From Luteipulveratus mongoliensis (GTDB taxonomy: Bacteria; Actinomycetota; Actinomycetes; Actinomycetales; Dermatophilaceae), in the NCBI RefSeq assembly GCF_001190945.1, contig NZ_CP011112.1, forward strand, positions 248,001-312,000: 64,000 bases of DNA. Reading direction: 5' to 3'. Shown here piece after piece: positions 8,291-15,990 of the stretch. The notes below the pieces were generated by a model that saw nothing but the letters and a program-made list of their open reading frames with translations, did not search any database and was not told where the DNA came from. Numbering within the stretch: position 1 is the first letter of the stretch; each line of letters begins with the position of its first letter. The position numbers and the translations under genes are program-made.

Positions 8291-9400
8291 ATGATGACCT
8301 CATCGTCCGCTCACATCCACTACGACGTGGTCTCGGTTCAGGAGGCTGATCCGCTGATCGCGGACTCCCTCCTCGCCGAGCTACCGGCCATGAACGCCGC
8401 CGCCGACACCCGCGAGCTCGCCGAGCTCCTGATAACGCTCAGCGGACGTGCCCGCGCCCTCTGTGCACACCGCCTTCCACCACCCGTCCAAGGTTTGGCC
8501 GTCATGCGCGACCTCGGGATCGTGCTCGGCTCGATCAAGCGGCACGGCACCGAACCCCTGGACGTGGTGCCCGAGCTCACACCGCTGCTGCTGGCGCTCG
8601 GCCGGCAGACGGACCTGGTCCCGCGTGACACGGTCCAGCACTACACGTCCTGGAACCCACCAGGCGCGCGAAGACGCACCTACACCGATGACGAGCAGGA
8701 GACTTGGCTGCAGGACTCGGTGTCCCACGTGTTCCCCGACCTCAGCGCATCCCTCTCGATCAGCGAGACCCTGGTCGACCTCGACCCACGCGACACCCGA
8801 TTCGCCGCGAACGCGCGACTACTGGCCCGGACCGTCCACTCGATGCTCGAGGCGATCGACTCGGTCACCGCTCGAGTCTCTCCGATCTTCTTCGCCCAGG
8901 AGATGCGGCCCTACTTCGAGGAGATCACGGTCGACGGCACGGAGTACCTCGGCCCGGCCGCTGCCCAGGTCCCCCTCTGGCTGGTCGACCTGTGCCTGTG
9001 GGCCTCGGACCGCAATGCCGACGCGTATGGCTCGTTCCTCTCGGAATCCCTGCAGTACGCCCTGCCGGACTGGCGTGACTTCCACGGCCGCCACCACCAC
9101 CGACCGTCGCTGGTGACGAGGTTGAGCAACCTCATGATGGCCGACCCGCGGCGGACCTCGCCGGCCCTGATCGAGAGCGCGAAAGCGGTCGGTGACCTCC
9201 TTCGTACGCTCAAGACCTTCCGTGGGCGGCACATCACCATCGCCAAGAAGGCGTACGCCGAAGATGTCCGCCTCTACGAGAACGGCAGCGGCGGAGCACC
9301 CATCGCGCTGCTGCAGGAGATTCTCGACCTGACGCGGGAGAACGAGAACCTCATCCGGTCGCGGCACCGGCCGGCACCTCGAGCGGCAGGAGCAGCGTGA
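8291..9400 (+). CDS. PrnB-like heme-dependent enzyme (DUF1864/IDO-TDO superfamily)
   Basis: A 369-aa soluble protein matching the length and layout of PrnB (about 361 aa), the monodechloroaminopyrrolnitrin synthase that rearranges 7-chlorotryptophan. The segment RHITIAKKAYAEDVRLYENG places a His at residue 314 (313 if the second ATG at 8294 is used), where the proximal heme ligand of PrnB lies as I recall it. Other family-like stretches are DFHGRHHHRPSL and PLDVVPELTPLLLALG. GGAGGAG precedes tandem ATGs at 8291/8294; the second has better spacing. The superfamily (IDO, TDO, PrnB) binds indole or aromatic amino-acid substrates at heme. The stop overlaps the next ATG (TGATG). Confidence 0.78.
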   Translation: MMTSSSAHIHYDVVSVQEADPLIADSLLAELPAMNAAADTRELAELLITLSGRARALCAHRLPPPVQGLAVMRDLGIVLGSIKRHGTEPLDVVPELTPLLLALGRQTDLVPRDTVQHYTSWNPPGARRRTYTDDEQETWLQDSVSHVFPDLSASLSISETLVDLDPRDTRFAANARLLARTVHSMLEAIDSVTARVSPIFFAQEMRPYFEEITVDGTEYLGPAAAQVPLWLVDLCLWASDRNADAYGSFLSESLQYALPDWRDFHGRHHHRPSLVTRLSNLMMADPRRTSPALIESAKAVGDLLRTLKTFRGRHITIAKKAYAEDVRLYENGSGGAPIALLQEILDLTRENENLIRSRHRPAPRAAGAA

Positions 9401-10677
9401 TGTCACGCATCGTCATCGCAGGCGGCGGAATCGCCGGGCTCTGCACCGCGCTGGCGCTCCATGCGACCGGCCACCGCGACATCACCGTCCTGGAGCGCGC
9501 CCGATCGGTCGAGCCGCTCGGGTCCGGGATCAACGTCATGCCGCAAGCCGTCCGCGAGCTGGATCGGCTGGGCCTGCTGGACGACCTGCGGGCGATCTCC
9601 GTCGAGACCACCGAGCTGGTGTACGCGACAGCCGGCGGCGAGGAGATCTGGCGGGAGCCGCGTGGTCGCCGCGCAGGGTTCCGTTGGCCGCAGCTGTCCA
9701 TCCACCGGGGCTGGCTCCAGATGTGCCTCGCGCGGCACGTTGCCGAGCGGCTCGGACCGGACACCATCGTGACGAGCTCTCATGTCCTGGCCGAGCCGGG
9801 CGGGCTCGAGGCCGGTGTCGTGCGGTACGAGGACCGCAGCATCCGCTCCATCCGCAGTCTCCCCGCCGATCTGCTGATCGGTGCCGACGGCATCCGGTCC
9901 GAGGTCCGGCAGGCGGTCGCTCCGGAGGACCCCGGGCCGCGGCCCAACCCACAGGTGGTGTGGCGCGGGATGGCCTGGGGTGAGTCCTTCCTGGACGGCA
10001 GCTCGATGGTGATCGCGGGCGACGGCACCCGCAAGGTCGTGTTCTATCCGATCGCCCACAAGAACGGTCGCGCGCTGATCAACTGGGCGGCAGCCGAGCC
10101 CATGGTGTCGGAGACCGAGGGCGGCAACTGGAACATGCCGGCCCGCCCGAAGGCCTTCGCTCCCGGGTTCGAGGGGTGGCAGGTCGAGGGCGTCGACATT
10201 GCCGAGCTGATGCTCGCCAGCGACGACTGCTTCGCCTACCCGATGGTCGATCTCGACCCGCTCGACCACTGGAGCATCGGGCGGACCACCCTCGTTGGTG
10301 ATGCCGCGCACGCGATGTATCCCGTCGGGTCCAACGGTGCGACGCAGTCGATCATCGACGGGGCCGCACTGGCCCACCACCTCGCCGCCCACCACACGCT
10401 CGATGAAGGCCTGGCGGCGTACGAGCTGGATCGCCGCACGGCCACTCGCCCGATCCAGGCCGCCAACCGAGCCCAGGGGCCAGAGGTCGTCGTCGACCTG
10501 GCCGCTGCACGGGTTCCAAGCCAGTTCACTACTGTCGCAGAGGCATTCGAGGACGGCGAGCTGGCGGCTATCGCCAGCCGCTACGCGCGTACGACGTCCT
10601 TGGACCAGGCCAACACCGACAGTCCCTACCCGGCACCGACGACGGCTGCCCGGTTGTTCGAACGGAGTCATGCATGA
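9400..10677 (+). CDS. FAD-dependent aromatic monooxygenase
   Basis: A 425-aa class A flavoprotein hydroxylase of the salicylate/3-hydroxybenzoate 6-hydroxylase type. It shows the GxGxxG dinucleotide motif (VIAGGGIAGLCTALAL), the DG motif (LLIGADGIRSEVRQA) and the GD motif (TLVGDAAHAMYPVGSNG). These enzymes use NAD(P)H and O2 to hydroxylate electron-rich aromatics. ATG 9400 overlaps the stop of the PrnB-like gene by one base, and its own stop overlaps the next gene's ATG by four bases, so translation is coupled. It probably hydroxylates an aromatic intermediate of the pathway. Confidence 0.92.
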   Translation: MSRIVIAGGGIAGLCTALALHATGHRDITVLERARSVEPLGSGINVMPQAVRELDRLGLLDDLRAISVETTELVYATAGGEEIWREPRGRRAGFRWPQLSIHRGWLQMCLARHVAERLGPDTIVTSSHVLAEPGGLEAGVVRYEDRSIRSIRSLPADLLIGADGIRSEVRQAVAPEDPGPRPNPQVVWRGMAWGESFLDGSSMVIAGDGTRKVVFYPIAHKNGRALINWAAAEPMVSETEGGNWNMPARPKAFAPGFEGWQVEGVDIAELMLASDDCFAYPMVDLDPLDHWSIGRTTLVGDAAHAMYPVGSNGATQSIIDGAALAHHLAAHHTLDEGLAAYELDRRTATRPIQAANRAQGPEVVVDLAAARVPSQFTTVAEAFEDGELAAIASRYARTTSLDQANTDSPYPAPTTAARLFERSHA

Positions 10678-12143
10678 CCAGGAACGGGCAGGAATACCTC
10701 GAGGCATTGCAGGACGGACGCACCGTGTGGCTGGGGCGCGAGCGCGTCGACGACGTGACCACACACCCGGCGTTCGCCCAGGCGGCACGCTCGTTCGCGC
10801 GGCTGTACGACCTCACCAACGATCCTGAGCACCGCGACGACCTCACCGTTTCCTCGCCGAGCGGACGGACACTGCGGGCGTACGACGTGCCGAAGTCGTA
10901 CGACGACCTGGTCGCCAAGCGTGAGGCGCACCGCGTGTGGGCTGCGGACAGCTTTGGCTTCCTGGGGCGTTCGCCCGACTACATGGCGGCCGGTGCGGCG
11001 GGCTTCCTGGCGCGGCCTCAGGTGTTCACCACGGACACCTATGACGGCGCCGACAACGTCCGGGCGCTGCACCAGCGGTGGAGTCGCGACAGCATCTTCC
11101 CGGCATTCACGATCACCAACCCGGCGAGTGACCGCTCCAAAACCCTTGGTGAGCAAGAGGTTCCGGACCTGTTCCTGTCAGTCGACCAGGAGCGCGACGA
11201 CGGCATCGTGGTGTCGGGCAGCAAGATGATCGGCACGGCTGCGGTGTTCGCCGACGAGATCATGGTCGGCACGATCGAGCCGCTGGGGCCCGACGACCAG
11301 GACTTCGCGTTCAGCTTTGCGCTGTCCCCGTCGACGCCCGGCGTCAGCCTGATCTCCCGGATGTCCTACGAGGCGCAGGCCGCGTCCGGCAAGGATTACC
11401 CGCTGTCGTCCCGGTTCGACGAGAACGACGCGCTCCTCGTGTGTGAGTCGGTGTTCGTCCCGTGGGAGCGGGTCCTCACCTATCGCAACGTCGAGTCGAC
11501 GTTCGGGATGTGGTGGCAGACACCGGCGTACACCTATATGGCACACCAGGCTTCGACGCGGTTCTGGACCAAGATGGAGTTCCTGGCCGGCGTTGCGGTG
11601 CTGGTCACGCGCGCCAACGGCTCAGCCGAGAACCCTGCGGTGCGGTCCGAGGTCGGCCGGCTGCTCGGCTACGTCCAGATGGCCAAGTCGATGGTGCTCG
11701 CCTCGGAGGCGGCGCTCGATGCCCAGCCCGAGGACGGTGGCGCCGTACGCCCGGACGCCGCGATCACGTACGCCCAGCGCATCCTGGCCGGCGAGATCTA
11801 TCCCAAGTTCGTCCACCAGATCAAGATGTTCAGCGGCGGCAGCCTCACCCAGGTGCCGGCGTCCTGGCACGACCTGCACGACGCGACCGTCGGCCCGCTG
11901 CTCAAGACGTACGCCCGGTCGGTCACCCAGGACACCGAGGACCGGGTCGCGCTGATGAAGCTCGCGTGGGACGCCGTCGGGTCCGAGTTCGCTTCGCGTC
12001 ACGCGCATTACGAGCAGTTCTACCAAGGCGCGCCGCACGTCTACCTGACCCAGATGGCGTTCGCGGGAGGCGCCGACGAGTGCGCGGACCTCGCCGGGCG
12101 AGCCTTGAGTGAGGCTGCCGGGATCGACAGCCCGAAAACATGA
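10674..12143 (+). CDS. HpaB-type FADH2-dependent hydroxylase (4-hydroxyphenylacetate 3-monooxygenase family)
   Basis: A 489-aa protein with the acyl-CoA-dehydrogenase-like fold of HpaB/PvcC/HsaA-type group D monooxygenases. The N-terminal segment (MTRNGQEYLEALQDGRTVW) is the family signature. Central parts (GIVVSGSKMIGTAAVFADE, FVPWERVLTYRN) and the C-terminus (GGSLTQVPASWHDL) also match. Such enzymes need reduced flavin from a separate reductase (HpaC type), and none is encoded in the operon. ATGA overlaps at both ends place it firmly in the operon. It likely performs a second hydroxylation on a phenol or phenol-like intermediate. Confidence 0.9.
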   Translation: MTRNGQEYLEALQDGRTVWLGRERVDDVTTHPAFAQAARSFARLYDLTNDPEHRDDLTVSSPSGRTLRAYDVPKSYDDLVAKREAHRVWAADSFGFLGRSPDYMAAGAAGFLARPQVFTTDTYDGADNVRALHQRWSRDSIFPAFTITNPASDRSKTLGEQEVPDLFLSVDQERDDGIVVSGSKMIGTAAVFADEIMVGTIEPLGPDDQDFAFSFALSPSTPGVSLISRMSYEAQAASGKDYPLSSRFDENDALLVCESVFVPWERVLTYRNVESTFGMWWQTPAYTYMAHQASTRFWTKMEFLAGVAVLVTRANGSAENPAVRSEVGRLLGYVQMAKSMVLASEAALDAQPEDGGAVRPDAAITYAQRILAGEIYPKFVHQIKMFSGGSLTQVPASWHDLHDATVGPLLKTYARSVTQDTEDRVALMKLAWDAVGSEFASRHAHYEQFYQGAPHVYLTQMAFAGGADECADLAGRALSEAAGIDSPKT

Positions 12144-13528
12144 CCGACACGGTGGCGAGCACCACGGTGGACGCCGGGACCACCACGCGGTGGTTCCTGG
12201 CGCTCACCCAGTTCTTGCTGATCCTGGACACCGCGCTGCTCAACGTCGCGGTCCCGGCGATCGGCACCGACCTCGGGCTCGGCGCCACCGGTCAGACCTG
12301 GGTGCTCAACGCGTACGTCGTCGCGTTCGGCGGTCTGCTCCTGCTCAGCGGGTGTCTGGCCGACGCTCGCGGCCCCGGCCGGGTGCTCATCGCCGGCCTC
12401 CTCGTTCTCGCCCTCGGCGCAGCCGTGGGTGCAGTGGGACAGACCGGCGCCATCGTGATCGCCAGCCGTGCGGCGCAGGGGGCCGGCGCGGCTTTGGCGG
12501 CAGCATCGGCGATGGCGCTGGTCTTCTCCCGCTTCACGGGTCCGGCGCGTGGTCGTGCCTTGGGTCTCGTCGCCGCGATGGCGGGCTTGGGTGGCGCGGT
12601 GGGGACCGTGCTCGGCGGCGTGCTGACTGAGTGGATCAGCTGGCGAGCGACGTTCTGGCTCAACGTGATCGCGGCTCTTGCGCTCGCCATCGCCGCGCGC
12701 TGGGTGCCCGATCTCTTCGGCCGCGGGCGTCCTCGTACGTTCAACGCTGTCGGAGCCGCCTGCATGACTCTTGCGCTGGCAGCGACGGCGTACGCCGTGA
12801 CGTCGACTGCCGACGTGGGCTGGCTCTCGCCTCAGGTCCTCACCTCGGCCGCGGTCGCGGTCGTCGCGCTGCTCGCGTGGTTGAGGTCCGAACGGCGTCC
12901 GATGAGACCGCCGCTCGTCAACCCGATCGTCTGGCGTACGCCGGCGCTGCTGCGGGCGCTCGTGCTCGCGGGCATCGGGCAGTGGGTGCTCGTGCCGGCC
13001 TTCCTGGTGATCAGCCTCTACCTGCAGCACGTGCTCGGTTACGAGCCCGCGGCCGCGGGCCTGGGTCTGCTGCCGATGTCGGTGGCGATCTGCTTCATCG
13101 CACCGCAGGTGCCTCGCGCGATGGCGCGATGGGGTCTGCGGATGGTCATGGTCGGTGGGTTCATCCTGGTCGCGCTGGGGGCGACCTGGCTGACCCAGAT
13201 CTCCGCGGACGGCTCGTTCTTCGTCTCCGTCCTCGGTCCGACGATGCTGCTCGCGCTCGGGCTGCCGACGGTGTCGATCGCGACCAACATCGCGGTGGCG
13301 GAGACGACGCCCGCGGACGAGCCCGGGCTCGGGTCCGGGCTGCTGACGACGGCTCAGCAGCTCGGCGCGACGCTCGGGCTCGCGGCGTGGGTGTCGATCT
13401 CGGCCGCCGGGTCGCCGACGGGTGCGGTCGATGTCACCCAGGGCTACGCGCGGGCCTTCGCGGCCGGCGCGGTGGCGATGGTCGCGGCGGCGGTGCTCGC
13501 GTCGCGAACCTCCCGGCTCTCGCAGTAG
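12140..13528 (+). CDS. MFS transporter, DHA2 family (14 TM)
   Basis: A 462-aa drug:H+ antiporter of the EmrB/QacA type. It starts MTDTVASTTVDAGTTTRW and shows the TM1 motif LILDTALLNVAVPAIGTDL and the motif-C-like MAGLGGAVGTVLGGVLTEW. About 14 hydrophobic segments follow. It is translationally coupled (ATGA) to the HpaB-type gene and closes the operon. In this context it most likely exports the product of the cluster and confers self-resistance. A long hairpin follows the stop. Confidence 0.92.
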   Translation: MTDTVASTTVDAGTTTRWFLALTQFLLILDTALLNVAVPAIGTDLGLGATGQTWVLNAYVVAFGGLLLLSGCLADARGPGRVLIAGLLVLALGAAVGAVGQTGAIVIASRAAQGAGAALAAASAMALVFSRFTGPARGRALGLVAAMAGLGGAVGTVLGGVLTEWISWRATFWLNVIAALALAIAARWVPDLFGRGRPRTFNAVGAACMTLALAATAYAVTSTADVGWLSPQVLTSAAVAVVALLAWLRSERRPMRPPLVNPIVWRTPALLRALVLAGIGQWVLVPAFLVISLYLQHVLGYEPAAAGLGLLPMSVAICFIAPQVPRAMARWGLRMVMVGGFILVALGATWLTQISADGSFFVSVLGPTMLLALGLPTVSIATNIAVAETTPADEPGLGSGLLTTAQQLGATLGLAAWVSISAAGSPTGAVDVTQGYARAFAAGAVAMVAAAVLASRTSRLSQ

Positions 13529-13568
13529 GTCCTGGCAGGTGCGCGCTGGAGCGCGCGCGTCCCAGGAC
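13529..13568. terminator. GC-rich hairpin terminator (repeat family A)
   Basis: GTCCTGG (13529-13535) pairs with CCAGGAC (13562-13568), and inside lies GCGCGC-TGGA-GCGCGC. It separates the convergent transporter operon and dodecin gene. A second element of almost the same sequence occurs at 29383-29428, so it belongs to a dispersed hairpin family. Confidence 0.75.
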
Positions 13569-13590
13569 GCTGCCAGCTGCTCGTCGCGCG

Positions 13591-13800
13591 TCAGCCTTCG
13601 AGGCGGAAGCCGAGCTTGACCGTGACCTGCCAGTGCGCGATCGCGCCGTCAACGATCTGGCCTCGAATGCTGTCGACCTCGAACCAGTCGAGGTTGCGCA
13701 CCGACTTGGAGGCTTGACTGACGGCCGTGGCAACGGCTGCCTCGACACCGTCCGGTGAGGTCCCGACGACCTCGGAGATGGAGTACACGTGATTGGCCAT
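13591..13800 (-). CDS. Dodecin (flavin-binding)
   Basis: A 69-aa protein starting MANHVYSISEVVGTSPDGV, matching dodecin in length and throughout (SVRNLDWFEVDSIRGQIV, then HWQVTVKLGFRLE). Dodecins are dodecameric shells that store or buffer FMN/FAD, with an aromatic side chain from the LDWFEV strand stacking on the flavin. It sits next to a cluster with two flavin-dependent hydroxylases, which may be coincidence because it is transcribed convergently with it. Divergent from the AhpD-like gene. Confidence 0.95.
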   Translation of the reverse strand: MANHVYSISEVVGTSPDGVEAAVATAVSQASKSVRNLDWFEVDSIRGQIVDGAIAHWQVTVKLGFRLEG

Positions 13801-13892
13801 GGCATTGCTCCGTCCTGCGGCGGCCGAGCGTCGCCGTCGTCGTCACGCTAGACCTGCCGGCGGTTGGCGGCCAGCGCTCGGGAGCGCGGTCC

Positions 13893-13919
13893 TGTCACGT
13901 TCTCGTCGTGCGCGTTGTC
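13893..13919 (+). promoter_or_regulatory. Candidate ECF41-type promoter
   Basis: TGTCACG (13893-13899), a 16-bp spacer and TGTC (13916-13919) resemble the TGTCACA-N16-CGTC pattern reported for ECF41 sigma factors. It lies about 40 bp upstream of the AhpD-like gene, whose downstream neighbour encodes an ECF41 sigma factor. One mismatch in each element. Confidence 0.5.
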
Positions 13920-13959
13920 GGGATAGATGAACGACCCCACCACGAAAGGAAGCACCTTC

Positions 13960-14403
13960 ATGACTCTGCAGCGGATGGACCTGATGGCCGTCATCCCGGA
14001 CGCCTACCAGGCAGTCCTCGGCCTCGAGAAGTACAGCCGCAGCCACGTCGACCCGACTCTTTATGAGCTGGTCAAGCTGCGCGCGTCGATGATCAACGGC
14101 TGCGCGTACTGCGTCGATATGCACAGCCACGACGCGATGGAGGCGGGCGAGACCGCACAGCGGCTGTTCGGGCTCGCGGCCTGGGAGGACGGTCCGTTCT
14201 ACACCGACAAGGAGCGCGCCGCGCTGGCGCTGACCGACGAGGCGACTCGGCTCGGCGAGCACGGCGTCACCGACGAGGTCTGGAACAACGCGACGTCGCA
14301 CTTCACCGATGAGGAAGTCGCCAATCTCCTCGTCGCGATTGCGACCATCAACGTGTGGAACCGCATCTGTGTCCCGACTCGGCGCGAGCCGGCGCACCGC
14401 TGA
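13960..14403 (+). CDS. AhpD-like carboxymuconolactone decarboxylase-family protein
   Basis: A 147-aa all-helical CMD/AhpD fold. The active motif CAYCVDMHSHDA contains the CxxC-x3-H redox pair typical of AhpD-type alkylhydroperoxidases. I used ATG 13960 with GAAAGGA upstream; an in-frame ATG at 13927 is preceded by no ribosome site. The gene is followed after 43 nt by an ECF41 sigma factor. Carboxymuconolactone decarboxylase-like, oxidoreductase or epimerase (COE) genes are the known partners and main targets of ECF41 factors, so the pair is a standard regulatory unit. The physiological substrate is unknown. Confidence 0.92.
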   Translation: MTLQRMDLMAVIPDAYQAVLGLEKYSRSHVDPTLYELVKLRASMINGCAYCVDMHSHDAMEAGETAQRLFGLAAWEDGPFYTDKERAALALTDEATRLGEHGVTDEVWNNATSHFTDEEVANLLVAIATINVWNRICVPTRREPAHR

Positions 14404-14446
14404 CCCCGATGATCGACCTGACAGTCCGTCAACGACGGTCAGCGTG

Positions 14447-15295
14447 ATGTCGGAACGATCGTCGGAGCAGCACTGGGTCGCCGAGCGCTCGCACCTGCTG
14501 GCGCTCGGCTACCGGATGCTCGGCTCGTGGCACGACGCCGAGGACGTGCTCCAGGAGGTGTGGATCGCCTGGGCGGCCGCTGACCGTACGCCGGTGCGCA
14601 ACCCCGCGGCGTACCTCACCACCGCCATGACCCGGCTCTCGATCAATCGGCTGCGACAACGCCAACGGCGGCAGGAGACGTACGCCGGACCCTGGCTCCC
14701 GGAGCCCGTCGCCACCGAGCGGCTCCCCGAGGACTCTGCTGTCGACCGCGACTCGATGTCGCTCGCGACCTTGCACCTGCTCGAACGGCTCACGCCGCCC
14801 GAGCGTGCGGCGTACGTCCTGCGCACGGGATTCGCCTACTCCTTCAAGGAGATTGGGCTGATCCTCGACCGCACGGAGCCGACGTCGCGGCAGCTCTATC
14901 ACCGTGCGCGAGAGCGGATGGACGCCGACGCGCGGTTCCAGCCCGATCCGGCCGAGCACGAGCGGCTGCTCATCGCTGTCCTCGCGGCCGCTCGCCAGGG
15001 CGCCGTCGAGGACCTCGAGCGCGTGCTGCACGAGGACGCGGTGCTGTGGTCCGACGGTGGTGGCAAGGTGGCGGCGGCGTACAAGCCGATCCTCGGCTCG
15101 AACCGCGTCGCCCGATTCATGACCGGGATCTTTGCGAAGCATCCGTACGCAACGCGCATCATCCAGGTCAATGGGTTGCCGGCGGTCGAGTTCTCGGTCG
15201 ATGGCGTCCGGCGGATCTACGCGCTGCGCATCGTGGACGGAGCGGTGGCCGAGATCCTGATCCTCGCCAACCCCGACAAGCTCGCCTACGTCTGA
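14447..15295 (+). CDS. ECF41-type RNA polymerase sigma factor (SigJ-like)
   Basis: A 282-aa sigma factor. Region 2 (LLALGYRMLGSWHDAEDVLQ...) and region 4 (LTPPERAAYVLRTGFAYSFK, then EIGLILDRTEPTSRQLYHRA) are followed by a SnoaL-like domain of about 110 residues (residues 170-282), the hallmark of ECF41/SigJ. In this group the fused C-terminal domain replaces an anti-sigma factor. A GTG three bases upstream of the ATG is also in frame. No anti-sigma gene is present, as expected. Its last 10 bases overlap the convergent racemase gene. Confidence 0.93.
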   Translation: MSERSSEQHWVAERSHLLALGYRMLGSWHDAEDVLQEVWIAWAAADRTPVRNPAAYLTTAMTRLSINRLRQRQRRQETYAGPWLPEPVATERLPEDSAVDRDSMSLATLHLLERLTPPERAAYVLRTGFAYSFKEIGLILDRTEPTSRQLYHRARERMDADARFQPDPAEHERLLIAVLAAARQGAVEDLERVLHEDAVLWSDGGGKVAAAYKPILGSNRVARFMTGIFAKHPYATRIIQVNGLPAVEFSVDGVRRIYALRIVDGAVAEILILANPDKLAYV

Positions 15296-15975
15296 GCCGC
15301 GTCGATGGCTGCTGTCACGTGCAAGGACGTGGTGGCAAAGACGGGAACGGGCGAATCATCCTGCCCCACAAGCAATTCCAGCTCTGTGCAGCCGAGGACG
15401 ATGCCCTCGACGCCCCGCGCGACCAGTCGCTCGATGACCGTGCGGTACGACGCCCGTGACTCCTCGCGTACGACGCCCTGGCACAGCTCGTCGTAGATGA
15501 CCCGGTGCACCTCGGCGCGGTCCTTCGCGTCCGGGACGATGCACTCGATGCCACGCTCGGCCATCCGTTCGACGTAGAACGGCTGCTCCATGGTGAACGC
15601 GGTGGCGAGCAGGCCGACTCGCGAGATGCCCTGTGCGGCAACGTGATCGGCCGTCACGTCGACGATGTGCAACAGCGGGATGTCGCAGGCGTCCTCGATC
15701 TGCGGCGCGACGAGGTGCATCGTGTTGGTGCACAGGACGAGGAGACCCGCGCCCGCTCGCTCGAGCCCGACCGCAGCCTCTGCGAGGATCTCCCCGGCCG
15801 CGTGCCAGTCGCCGGCGACCTGCAGCCGCTCGATCGGTGCGAAGTCGACCGAGTGCAGCAGGATCGGCGCCGAGTGCAGGCCGCCCAGCCGCTCACGGGT
15901 CAGCTCGTTGGCCCGTCGGTAGTAGATCGCGGTCGACTCCCAGCTCATCCCGCCCAGCATCCCGATAGTGCGCAT
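15286..15975 (-). CDS. Aspartate/glutamate racemase family protein
   Basis: A 229-aa enzyme starting MRTIGMLGGMSWESTAIYY. It has both catalytic cysteine motifs of PLP-independent amino-acid racemases: LVLCTNTMH in the first half and IVLGCTELELL in the second. Members interconvert L- and D-aspartate or glutamate. It is 15 nt downstream of the glycosyltransferase and in the same direction, so it may be the last gene of the TetR-led operon. Confidence 0.93.
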   Translation of the reverse strand: MRTIGMLGGMSWESTAIYYRRANELTRERLGGLHSAPILLHSVDFAPIERLQVAGDWHAAGEILAEAAVGLERAGAGLLVLCTNTMHLVAPQIEDACDIPLLHIVDVTADHVAAQGISRVGLLATAFTMEQPFYVERMAERGIECIVPDAKDRAEVHRVIYDELCQGVVREESRASYRTVIERLVARGVEGIVLGCTELELLVGQDDSPVPVFATTSLHVTAAIDAAQT

Positions 15976-15990
15976 GGGGCCAATCCTGCG

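Noticed and set aside
9403-10788. 461-codon minus-strand frame opposite the FAD monooxygenase
   Set aside because: No protein character; the plus strand carries all three flavin motifs and coupled starts.
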